From Trematomus loennbergii (taxonomy: Eukaryota; Chordata; Actinopteri; Perciformes; Nototheniidae), in assembly GCA_012861695.1 (NCBI GenBank), contig JAAOOA010000540.1, forward strand, positions 37,501 through 101,500: DNA of 64,000 bases, given 5' to 3'. Made by a program: the position numbers and the translations under genes. Numbering within the stretch: the first letter of the stretch is position 1; every line of letters begins with the position of its first letter. The notes under the pieces are model-generated. The model saw nothing but the letters and a program-made list of their open reading frames with translations. It was not told where the DNA came from and did not search any database. Below are positions 24,686-35,772 of this stretch, in pieces.

Positions 24686-25023
24686 CCCAAGTGGCTCCAC
24701 ATTTGTAGAAAATAGCAAATTTCAGTCTAAACCTTTTTATCTATTAATGTCCTCCGTTCACCTACCACTTTTAACTATATATTTTCTACCCTTTATTCAT
24801 TCGTTTTGGCTATTTATTTCTACCAATTCAGCTATTCGGTTCCACAGTCTACTAATGACTGTTATCTCTTGTTTCCATCTGTTATATTTTTATAAACTCT
24901 TCATTTAACCTTTAGCTTCTTATGGAACTCCTCTGCAGAAATGTCTCTATACTTGACTCTCAGATCTGGTCTTGGACTTGTTTTGAACTCAAGGTGGTCT
25001 CAGAGCTGCAGCTGTCCACGCAT

Positions 25024-25025
<2 letters not shown>
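24686..25025. other. AT-rich spacer
   Basis: Non-repetitive; nothing recognisable. Confidence 0.4.
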
Positions 25026-25061
<36 letters not shown>

Positions 25062-25081
25062 TGGTGTGTGTGTGTGGGTGT

Positions 25082-25122
<41 letters not shown>
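25026..25122. repeat. (TG)n microsatellite
   Basis: Imperfect (TG)n. Confidence 0.95.
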
Positions 25123-25123
<1 letters not shown>

Positions 25124-26609
25124 TGTCACCTCGGGGCATTTTGTCACTTAGGGACATTTGGCTGATCCCCCCCCCCCCTAAACTGCACGCTTCAAAGGCC
25201 GGATGAGCCGATGGGGTCAGGGCGGCTCAGGACTAACTGATTTAGGAAGGTTAGTCTTCACTCTGAAATCCATCCTCTTTGTCCGGCTCTGGCCTCTTGA
25301 AGTCCTCTTCCTCTGCTTCAGTGAGCTACAGACGCAGAGTGGAGACGACCCCGAAACACAGAGATTCTCACGGGAGGTTCATCTGATGTCAGCGAGCTCA
25401 TCAGGTGTTTGAGCCACAGTCTGTCACTTCCTCTGTAGACTCCCTTTGGCTCCTATATAACGCCACTTCATACTGCATGCTGTGTGTGTGTGTAAGGTTA
25501 GGGTTAGGGTACATGCACTGTTACTCACAGAACCAGGAACCAGGAGAGGTGTTGGAATGATCTGGAAGGAAACCAGACCTTCAGAGTAAAATAATGCTGC
25601 TTTCTTTAGATAGTCTGAAAATCCAGTTGGACCCAAAGACCAAAGCCAACGTAAGAAGCATCACCGTTCCTGTGACGGTTTATACGATCCCTCTCAGCCT
25701 CGTGTCACTCTGGACTCTTGAGACCCCAAAGTTTAATGATAGAACTGTTTAGTAGGGTGTCCAGCACAGAGAGACTGCTGGATGCTAACCTGAAGATGTT
25801 GGGACATTTACACAATTAGCATACGTTGAGTTAATGAAAGTGAATGGCATTATAGTCTATGGGGACAATAGTAAAACATTGACTTAGTTTGGACAGTTCA
25901 GGAGTGGTTTCTGGAGGTTACTGATGATCCTCAATCCATTTCTGACATCTCCAGGATCATAAATTCAGTTCTAACCAGAAAGAGGACAGATGTGTCCTCT
26001 CTGTGGACTGAGCAGTGCTGAGACCATTGGATACAGAGAGCACCAGGTGGACATCATTACCTCTACTGGGGACACCTGATTTACAAATAGAGAGGCAGTC
26101 TGTCCAGAAGATCCAGAGTCCCCTAAGTCTTCCACATCCAGCCAAAGACCCAGGTCCAGGAGACAGGGGGACCTGCAGGAGCTGATCCTGGACGGGATCT
26201 CTAATGTAGAACAGAGCTTTTATTCCCTTCATCATTTCAACAGAGTTTGAATGTGTTTAGAGCAGCTGGGATATTTGACTGCAGTACAAGTACTCACTGA
26301 TACGTCATACATTGAAAGCTAAGTAACTAAAGTATGAGATATGAAAGTACAGCTAAAGTACAGAGTGAAGTATTCAGTGCAGAATAATGAATATGATCAT
26401 GAATGAGGTCGTTGATCAGATCCTTCATTATCATCTGACCCTATCATAACACTGAGGAACCATTGTACTTACTCACTGAGTACAAGTACTACTACATGGA
26501 AATACTGCAGTCTGTGGCTCCCTCTGCTGCCACAGACAGGAAGTGCACATTATGTACTCTTCCTGTGGAAATATGATGGTACAAATACTGCTTATACTTT
26601 AAAGCCAGA
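25123..26609. other. Long non-repetitive stretch without a recognised gene
   Basis: The largest stretch of the first 27 kb with little repeat. 25123-25440 is high-complexity and could be regulatory. A short TTAGGG pair lies at about 25499-25509. 25630-26290 holds no frame longer than about 90 codons and no known element end. AAGTA-like debris increases from 26290 onward. It may be unique intronic or intergenic DNA. Confidence 0.35.
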
Positions 26610-27098
26610 GAAGTACTCAGGTCTGGTACTTGAGTAAGTATAAGTACTCATGTCTTGTACTTGTGTAAGTAGAAGTACTCAGATCTTGTACTTGTGTAAG
26701 TAGAAGTACTCAGGACTTGTACTTGAGTAAGTATAAGTACTCAGATCTTGTACTTGTGTAAGTAGAAGTACTCAGGTACTGTACTTGAGTAAGTATAAGT
26801 ACTCATGTCTTGTACTTGTGTAAGTAGAAGTACTCAGATCTTGTACTTGTGTAAGTAGAAGTACTCAGGTACTGTACTTGTAAGTAGAAGTACCCAGGTC
26901 GTGTTCTTGTGTAAGTAGAAGTACTCAGGTCTTGTACTTGTGTAAGTAGAAGTACTCAGGTCTTGTACTAGTGTAAGTAGAAGTACTCAGGTCGTGTTCT
27001 TATGTAAGTAGAAGTACTCAGGTCTTGTACTTGTGTAAGTAGAAGTACTCAGACCTTGCACTTGTGTAAGTAGAAGTACTCAGGTCTTGTACTTGTGT
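26610..27098. repeat. 31-bp AAGTA-type minisatellite
   Basis: About 16 copies of a unit with GTACTTGTGTAAGTAGAAGT and ACTCAGGTCTT, a local expansion of the dispersed AAGTA repeat seen at 1186-1400. Confidence 0.93.
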
Positions 27099-27192
27099 GT
27101 AATGTCCTCATCAGTGATTGGATCAGAGCCTTCAGAGCTTCCTTCCTGTCTGATGCTTCCAGCTTCCGGTTTAAAGTCAGCTATCGCTGTTA

Positions 27193-28933
27193 GGTTAGTG
27201 CTAGATCGTATACCTCCTGGGTTTTATGCGGCAGAAGTGACGTAATAGTGGTCGTGGATGAGACGGCAACTTTTGTTGCGCTCGCGCTCCAACAGACAAG
27301 TCTGTCAAGGATGGTCTGTCAAGGATGGTTTGTTTACATGATACATTGTCCTCTGAATGCAGGTGTAAGTAATCAAAGCAAAGTAGCAGTATTTGGTTCA
27401 TATGCAGGGTATGACCATTTTTCAAAATGCAACTAAAACTTCAAAACAGTTTTTTGCCCTGATATGACAACAAATGTTCCTAATGAGGCTACATGATGAT
27501 AATGTCCAGTTACACTTTCATTCACAGCTTTTCTGGTTCAGAACCGGTTCTTCGGTTCAGCTCCCGCTCTGTTCACACCGCTCAGAGCCCGACTGGTGCT
27601 GCCGCTGCCGCTGCTGCGTCATGACGTCACAGTTTACGTCGCTGATTTTCTCCCCAACGGAGCTCACACAACAACAACAAGGGCCGGGGACTGCGTCGGG
27701 TCGATGATTGTGTTGCTTTTAATCATACGAAGCCAGATTAAATTAAATAACGACTTCTCCAACCTTATACTTTTCTCCAGAGTGCCGTGGTTCATTGTTT
27801 ATTAATGTGTTTCAGCGGCATTTACCGACCGCTGCAGTGCTGACTGCTCTTCACGGGAGTTTATTCTCCCGTTAGCTCCGGGTTAGCTCACACGGCTCTA
27901 AAGTATTCACTGTCTGACTGTCACACAAGCAGCTGATACATATCCCCAGTTCCCCTTAAGTGAATGTGTGTCAGTCTGAATTGACGCTGTTTGGCATCAC
28001 AACGCTGTTATGAAAGTTTCTCTGGTATAACATGGGTGATGTTAGCATAGCAACCGAAGCTAAACTGACTACTTGCTAAGCCGTTTTCTACAGGCACATT
28101 TTACCGATATTTTTCATTATGATTCTACTTGTGATAGTCGGACATGACAACCTGTACAGCCCATGTATTGATTCCATCCGATAGCTGCTATAATAACAAA
28201 CAAAACGTCTGCCTGCTCTCCACAATGATCAATAACAGCGAACGGATGGTCAAAGTAAGGTACAAATAAACAGAATCACACGAAGCCTGGTTAGTGTTGC
28301 CTAACTTTATAAAGTGTTTTTTTTTTAACAAGTGTGTGGTTGCGTTCTAGTCACTTTGCTCAGCACTACTGCTTGTTACAACTTTTATTTGCCGTACTCG
28401 CCTTAACTGTTAGCTCAGGTTAATCTCGCCCCCCTCCGACGTAAGCGTGACGTAGCGGTTCTTGCTTCTACACGGACAACTTTTTGGTGCTCGAAACGAA
28501 CCGGATTCCGGAGCTTAGAGGCTGCTCCGCTGCGGTGTGAACAGGAAAACCCGGTGCTTTTCAAGCTCCAGCTCCGAACCGGCCCTGGAACCGCGTTGGT
28601 GTGAAAGGGGTATCAGAGGTAGAGATCGGTGCCCTGGAGGAAGAGTTTCAAGGTGAAATTGCAGTAACTGTAGAAATCTGTTAATTCACATAATATGAAA
28701 CGTTAATTAAAAAAAAGGATACATTTTACATAGTATTCCACCAACTTCCAAAATATAACCATTTACATGCAAATGTATGCAACGATCTACTTCAAAATAA
28801 AGTCATCACCTCCACTGACAGACAGATGTATAAAAAGCAGGCCTATATTTTGTCGCGTATACTATGTAATAGCAACGCGACAAAATAAAATGACAACATG
28901 GTGCAGGTAATATATCTCTTATATTTTATCCAG
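27193..28933. other. MULE 5' region, partly replaced by a GC-rich inverted-repeat element
   Basis: The first 300 bp carry the terminal repeat. About 27530-28620 looks like a separate element: GGTTCAGCTCCCGCTCTGTT and CACACCGCTCAGAGC at the left face TGCGGTGTGAACAGG and CTCCAGCTCCGAACCGG at the right in roughly inverted order, both next to TGACGTCA/GTGACGT words. The borders are not exact enough to call a target duplication. The exons for the N-terminal half of the transposase are not found here. Confidence 0.45.
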
Positions 28934-30571
28934 GTTCCAAGGTGCTTCTCTGCGACTTCCATAGGGAGAAAGCTTGGGTTGAATGGTGCAGGAAGAAAGA
29001 TCATGGAGTGAGCCACGCACAAGACAGTCTCCTACCGCTTCTGAGAAGCATTGCAGCTGCTTCAACTCCAGAGGAGTTCAGCACACGCCTTTGCAACCTG
29101 CAGGAGGCCAAAGTCTGGAAGGACAATGAAAAAGTGAGGGCGTGGTTTTCAAATAAGTGGCTCCCAGAGGCTAAGGTGTGTATCAAGTTCAAATATTATA
29201 TTTACTTTTATATTAATTTATTATATCATTTGTTGAATTTGAAGAGTCTTCCTTTTAATTTTTTGTCTTTTTTTGTCTTGTGTAGAGATGGGTGCACGTG
29301 TTTCGGGATGAAGATCTCAAGGTGGCCATCTACACCAACAATGGGGTGGAAAGACAAAATGAAACCCTAAAGCATTCTCATCTTGAAGGTTATAAGAACT
29401 GCAGCCTCAGTGAAATGCTCACTGTGTTGGTAACTGACTTCCTACCAAGGACATATCGGAAGTGAGCTAAAAAAGAATTACTATGATTATACATATATAT
29501 ATATATATATTTATATATACATACATACATACACAAACACACACACATTTTTATATATATGTAAATGTAATGTTCGATAGCTTTGTTTCCAACATATTTG
29601 TTTGATGTTGTTCATTGTTGCATATGTTTCTGAGAGATCAAATACCATATCTATATGTCAGAGAAAGCAAACTGTCACAGAGAGACTTCTAAGATATTGT
29701 TCTCTTCTCTTATTGAAGGTACATTGAACTCAACGTCAAGTACTCCTCATTCTACAGAAGGTACAATGAGAACATGCCAAAGTTCTTAAAAGACAGACCA
29801 AGAAGTGTAGCAGACCATGTGATGTCAAGGCTTACAGAAGCCCAGTTTTATGAGGCGAATGACGTTGTTGCAAAGGGCAATGGCATGTTCCATGTCAAAA
29901 GCCAAAGTCATCCTTGCACACAGCACCACATCAACTTTGGTGAAAGTATCATCATGCCATCGTGCACCTGCAAAGACTGGGCAAAGCACAAGTTGCCCTG
30001 CAAGCACTTCTGTGCTGTTTTTAATCATGTGCATGAATGGGGTTGGGAGAAACTGGCATCTAATTACAGGGATAACCCCCTCTTCTCCCTGGATAATGCA
30101 TGTCTGGGACAGACTTCTTGTGAGAGGGATGACAGCGGCAGATCAGACATCACAGATCATACATATACACCGGTATCAGTGGAAATGCAGTCACCATGTA
30201 ACGCTTTGCCCGAAAGGAAAAGACCAAGAAAGGTTAAACAAAGAAGGGAATGTGCCAGTCTCTTGCGTGAGATTACTGACTTAACATACCATCTGCAAGA
30301 TGAAGATTACCTTAAAACGTTAACTGACCAAATGACCGAGATCTTGGAAGATGTGAAGCTACACACTCCACATGATCAGAGCCTTCCTCTGACGTTCACA
30401 CCTAAGAAAAGGAAGAAGGAGATGGCCAACCTACCTGTGAAAACCGTACCACAAAAGCACCCATTCACAAAAAGGGTAGGCTGCTTTGCGGAAGCTATGA
30501 GGTTGAACTTCCGGGTCAGCATGAATGTGGAGGGAGTAGAGAAGGGTCCTGATGTCTCAACAAAAAAATAA
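28934..30571 (+). pseudogene. MULE transposase, C-terminal part with SWIM zinc finger (5'-truncated)
   Basis: Three exons join cleanly. Exon a, 28934-29175, follows an acceptor TTTATCCAG and holds LLCDFHREKAW. The intron 29176-29285 is GT-AG. Exon b, 29286-29461, holds TNNGVERQNETLKHSHLEGY; its glutamate sits where MULE transposases place the third catalytic residue. The second intron, 29462-29718, is GT-AG. Exon c, 29719-30571, encodes about 284 residues with a SWIM finger SCTCKDWAKHKLPCKHFC (C-x-C...C-x-H) and a basic C-terminus, ending at TAA. These exons have no internal stops. The upstream exons with the first two catalytic aspartates are absent, so I treat it as a broken gene. Domestication is an alternative but has no support here. 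Confidence 0.82.
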
Positions 30572-31110
30572 TCCCTATTAAATTATCCATACATATTTTT
30601 ATTCTATTTAATTACAACTTGTATTGCAACATTTTTACTTTAACTCTGTAAGGTTAGTCTTTTTATTTATCTTGTATTGCACATTTGTATTCTTACTTCC
30701 TATGTTAATGTACATCTTTTAATTGTATTTTATTATATCTTTGTTGTATTGCCCTCTTTTACTTTCACTTCTTATTTCAACATAAATATTGTTATTTAAA
30801 ATCATATTTAACATTTCTGCTTTCATTTCTTGTTTGTTTTATATGTTTATATACATATGGTTATTTTATTTTGCATTGCCAATTTTTGATTTTACTTCCT
30901 ATAGTTACATTAATCTTTTTATTATATTTTTCTTATCTTGAAATTCACACTTTTACTTCTTGTGTATATATATACATTTAGCTATTTATTAAGTATGTTA
31001 TTTTGTTGGTTCTAAAATTGAGCAACTGTCACAAAACAACATTATCCTCCACAGGATAATGAAATGATTGTGATTTAACTTCCATGATGAAATACTGGTC
31101 AGATATCCAT
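30572..31110. other. AT-rich 3' region of the MULE with degenerate tandem repeats
   Basis: Six or so diverged copies of a 60-75-bp motif around TTGTATTGCACATTTGTATT, TTTACTTCTTAT. It probably includes the transposase 3' UTR. No polyadenylation site stands out. Confidence 0.5.
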
Positions 31111-31238
31111 CAGGGGCCTCATTTATAAAGGGATATACGCTCAAAAAATTGCGTACGCCAGTTTCTACGCAATGTTTGCGATTTATAAAATACTAACTTG
31201 ACGGGAAAAATGTGCTGTCCTCCACGCAAACTCTAACC

Positions 31239-32946
31239 CAGGGGTATTCAACTAAAATTCAACGAGGTCCAGTTAGAGAAAATGTCCCCATGCAAAGGTC
31301 CGGAACATCAAAATGTCTAACTTGCTTTATGAATTAGTGTGATATATATTGAAGTAGCCTGTAGCTTTATCAACGTCTGCATGTAATCAACAACTGACTG
31401 CCAATCAATAAAGAAAGTACAATTCAAAAACAACAATATTTATTGTCAATTAACATTGAACTATACAGATATACAGTAAATACTGTGGATATGTGTAATG
31501 TTCCTCTCGGGCTGCATTTAAAAATAAAATAGAGAAATAAAATAGCTTTGTTAACCGTTTCACATCATGACTTAACAGTTTCAGACGATTATAGAACATA
31601 TCAGTCTTTACACATCATAACAATTGAACAGTTTTAAAGTTTCTCTTTCTTTCCCTCTTATATTGCAGTCACTCACTTTTTTTAATTCAGTGCGAGAATT
31701 GAGCTTGAGCTTGTCCTGCCAGGAGTTTAAATCTGGGCTGAAATGGTGTCAGGGCCATTCTCATACACATGCAGGTGCTCATTGGTTAGCCTCGGTTAGC
31801 CTGCCCTGGAACGATATTTAGTTTTAATTTTGATCCTGGTGGACTGATCATATTGGGCTCTGAGACTGCTTATTTTTTGTGACCTCAGTTCTGACTTGAG
31901 AGGGAATGTTTGGTCAAACACTTGTGTTTTGGCACTTTTAATCAGGGTTGGGAGGGTTACTTTGTAAATGTAATCGGTTACTGAATACATGGCTCTGAAA
32001 GTAATCCGAATACAGTTAGAGTTACGTGTCTTAAAAAAGTAACGTATTCAGATTACTTTTAGAATACTTTTGGAATACTTTATTTTTCCATAACAGATGG
32101 GTATGTTTTGGTGAACAGGAGACACTTATTTTACTGTTTTAATGGCTTATCAAGAGCACAACTCAAACACAACATTTGGGTCATTCTGGACAGCTCCCTC
32201 TCATCTGCACCCCACATAAAAAACATCACCGGACTGCATTATTTGTACTCTCTTAAACCTTTCCTTAGAATATGTTATGAATTGTCAGGTGTCCTTGGGT
32301 GCTTTGAAAGGCGCCCCTAAATAGAATGAATTACTATTATTATTTATTATCTGAAACGACGTAATAACTTTTAAAACTGTTTCCAGTCACTTGCCCCATG
32401 CATTCAGCAGCAGCAGGCCATTCACTTTGATTTGATCCCGTTATGAAATGTCATCATTTCGACAATAAAGAAATGCTACATAAACGTTATCTTGCACATT
32501 TTATCGAACCATCTCCGTTTCTATATATTTTAAAAGAGATCTCTCTCTCTGATCTGCGTGCGGGGGCGGGGCCTCACAGACATGCTGCAGCGCTGTGCAG
32601 TGTGCACACAGTTCTGCTGGTAATGAATATTACATTTTATGAGGAAACTTTTCCACCAATAATTCCAAAAAGTATTCCAAAATGTATTCACATTCACCGC
32701 TTCTCTCCCTGTATCGCTAATTATTCTCTTCACTCACTTTCCTCTGCCGCTCTCTCGTCTCTTCTTCTGTGTTTCTCTCCCTGTATCGCTCACTCGTCTC
32801 TTTCGCCCCCTGTCGGCGGCGGTTAAAATAGAATCGCCCCGTCAAAATTGAAATCCCCTATTAATGTATTGATTATAGGTCCGGGTCCGTATAGGTCGGC
32901 GTCTGGGTCCGGATCCGGACCGCGGTCCGCCTGTTGCCGACCCCTG
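31239..32946. mobile_element. hAT element, non-autonomous (1.7 kb)
   Basis: Ends CAGGGGTATTCAAC and GTTGCCGACCCCTG with an 8-bp duplication CTCTAACC at 31231-31238 and 32947-32954, the classic hAT pattern. There is no transposase. The interior carries an L2 relic (32095-32345) and an AGGGTTGGGAGGGTTACTTT repeat from about 31945, so other elements landed in it or were carried along. Confidence 0.9.
32095..32345 (+). mobile_element. L2-type LINE relic
   Basis: The frame near 32165-32230 reads IWVILDSSLSSAPHIKNIT, matching the L2 block usually seen as NLGVIFDSxLSFExHI. After an internal deletion it joins the L2 3' end GGTGCTTTGAAAGGCGCCCC with an ATTATTATT tail. Short and dead. Confidence 0.72.
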
Positions 32947-34461
32947 CTCTAACCCATGCGTACGCACTAAGCACAACAACGGGAGAGACGAGAAACTGCG
33001 ACACCGTTGGCAGAAGGAAGAATGGAGAGAAATATGTGGAAATAATACCATAAATAAAATGTTACCTCTCATTTATCAAATATGAAGAATTCATTTTCAA
33101 ACATTGATTAAAGCCAATCTTAAAATGATTAAACAAACGCCTGTTTGAGACTCCTCAGTGCACACAAAAACATAACTTGGAGAAATAAATAAATACGGAT
33201 ATGTTATTTAAAACCACCTCGAATATGTTGTGTTAGGGCCATTCTACCGAATTGAACCAAAGTAAGGTTGGAATATTTTGTATGTTTTTTTCCCAAAACT
33301 TTGTCCATATATATTTTGTCCCATATCTAAATTACACATATCTAGTAAAAGAACCGTACATGTTTATATCGTATTTTCAGACTGTATTGGAATCTTCCTC
33401 TCCCAAAAATGGTCACTACCGAAACATAGTACATACACTGTAGTAAAAAGGTATTATATTAACCTGTTAAGATTGTTTTACCTTCCCTTCTCTAAATAGT
33501 ATTTTAACAAATATTTCTTGAAGGTTTTCACAATTAAATCAATAAAAGTGAATTTTTTAATCAAATTTCAAAGTTCAATTTATACAATTCATAAAAATCT
33601 TAATGCAATCTTTCTTTGTAAAATGCATAATACTGATCATATTGATTCCAGAGTTGATGATTGTTGAAATTGAACATACATTAAACCAATCAGTATCATA
33701 TCATTTTAGTTGATAACTCAATATACTTTATTTTTTACAAAACACATCTGCACTGTTTCGGTAGTGACTGCACTGTTTCGGTAGTGACCACAGTATTTTG
33801 TTCTCAAGGTTGTATCATATTCCCTCAACCTTATTGCTTAATCTTAACTCATTACATGCCTTATGTTGGAAATATTACAAACACAAATGTTTTGGGATCA
33901 ATAGAATCATTTTATTTTTGAAGACATAACAATTGTTCATCCATAACCATTTAAAGTACACAGAAAATAATTACCCAGGTGGGTTCAGAAGAAAACATTG
34001 ACATAATTGATATTATGCTGTTGCTGTCAGGCTTCTGAACGCTAACCAATGTATCCCTGAAAGGTTTGTAACAAATAGATTCAACATCTAAAAGAAAAAT
34101 ACACAAGAAAGTGATATGCACTAGAATCTGAACTGATCATGAACACACATTTCACCACTTGCCACGCACAATTGTAACAGATCAGTTGGTTTTAGTACAA
34201 GTGCAGTGAACACACAGTAATACCCTTTCTACAGTAAATACTCACGTTTCCCAACACAAAGCTGACTCATGAGACCCTTTAAACACCATATCTGAATACC
34301 TGTGATATCGCCGTATCACAGTTAATCTGTCATTGACCTTAAAGAGAGAGCCGCATTTGTGGTTGAAGTCCGACCTCAAGTTAATTCTCTATGCACTTTA
34401 ATTATCCTCTTACCTGTTCTTTCCTTTGTTCACTTGAACAACCTCTAATCCAGTAACACTT

Positions 34462-35165
34462 TGTTACGGTTTTGGGTTGTTTTCATTTTCCACCTTTTTA
34501 TTTTGAAATGTTTTCCTCCTTGTGTCTTTCTGATCCTTCTTCCTGTGTTTGCCTTCCTGTCGTTAGTTTCCCTGGTGTGTCTGTCTGATTGTGTTCACCT
34601 GTTGCCCTTGTGTTTCTGCCTCCCTTACCCCAGCTGTGTCTTGTCTTGTGATTACCCCTCTCTGTATTTAGTCTTGTCTTCCCTGTGTGCCTTGTCGTTC
34701 ATTGTCTCTCCTGTCTCCCTCCATGTTGGTCACGGTCAGTTTTTGTGCTACCTATGTGTTTCATGCCATGTTTTTGTTCAGCTTTTAAAATAAAGCTTGC
34801 TTTTTGTTTCTAGACCTTTTTACCTTTTTTGTAGTCTGCATTTGGGTCCTACCCTTTTTCTGCTAGGTAGCGTGGAAAGGTAGGACCCAAATGCAGACTA
34901 CAAAAAAGGTAAATGAGGACAATGAACCGACAAGGCACACAGGGGAAGACAAGACTAAATACAGAGAGGGGTAATCACAAGACAAGACACAGCTGGGGTA
35001 AGGGAGGCAGAAACACAAGGGCAACAGGTGAACACAATCACAATCAGACACACCAGGGAAACTAACGACAGGAAGGTAAACACAGGAAGAAGGATCAGAC
35101 AAGACACAAGGGAAAACATTTCAAAATAAAAAGGTGGAAAATGAAAACAACCCAAAACCATAACA
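34462..35165. mobile_element. Foldback element with TG...CA ends
   Basis: It begins TGTTACGGTTTTGGGTTG and ends with the inverse AACCCAAAACC, ATAACA. CACTT is duplicated at 34457-34461 and 35166-35170. Arms of roughly 300-400 bp fold back on a centre near 34855-34880; the left arm has about 100 bp that the right lacks, including an AATAAA. TG...CA ends with a 5-bp target duplication resemble a long terminal repeat, so this may be two LTRs in inverted orientation. It sits in the left non-coding part of the TTA element. Confidence 0.75.
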
Positions 35166-35170
35166 CACTT

Positions 35171-35772
35171 GCCCACAAGTATACCTGTGGCTATTTCCCC
35201 TTGAAGAGGTAGGTTTGGTGAAAAATAAACTTCATGCAGTGTTAATGTGGGGTTAGGGGAGGAATGGCACCTGATTTCATGCAATCAATCTGCTACTACT
35301 ACTACTACACACGCTGGCTCAACCAAGACATTCTTCTCTGCTGTTTTTCTTTCTAATCTCTATGCTCAGATTACCAGCTAGAGGGCCCGACCAGATGAGA
35401 GGATTACCGGATGGCATGCATGCACTCACATGTGCCCAAACAAGCACAAACACACACACACACCAGCTTTACAGACACGCGACATCTATTAAAAATCACT
35501 GCAGTACACTTTGGATGCTACCTAGCATGCATGGAAGACAGCAGTTCCACCTGGTAAATCTATATAGTTTGAAACGGATCTTGGTGACACACAAATGAAA
35601 TAAAAACACACCAACACACTGAAGTCATTACCTGAAAGCTTGTTTTGTTCTAAACCCAAAGAAAACACCCTGCAGAGAATTCTGAGAGGATTCCCACATG
35701 ACACACACACACACACACACACACACAGTACTGTATGTTAAGGGGGTTTGTCAGACACCATCACAAATCAAT
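35171..35772. other. Non-coding part of the TTA element
   Basis: No gene. A (CA)n run lies at 35701-35726. It lies downstream of the minus-strand transposase-like gene. Confidence 0.5.

Noticed and set aside
25495..25512. GGTTAGGGTTAGGG as an interstitial telomere
   Set aside because: Only about two and a half units next to a TG tract; too short to mean a fusion or telomere healing.
27596..27805. 69-codon hydrophobic frame as a membrane protein
   Set aside because: It lies in a GC-rich inverted-repeat element with no coding hallmarks and no matching frame downstream.
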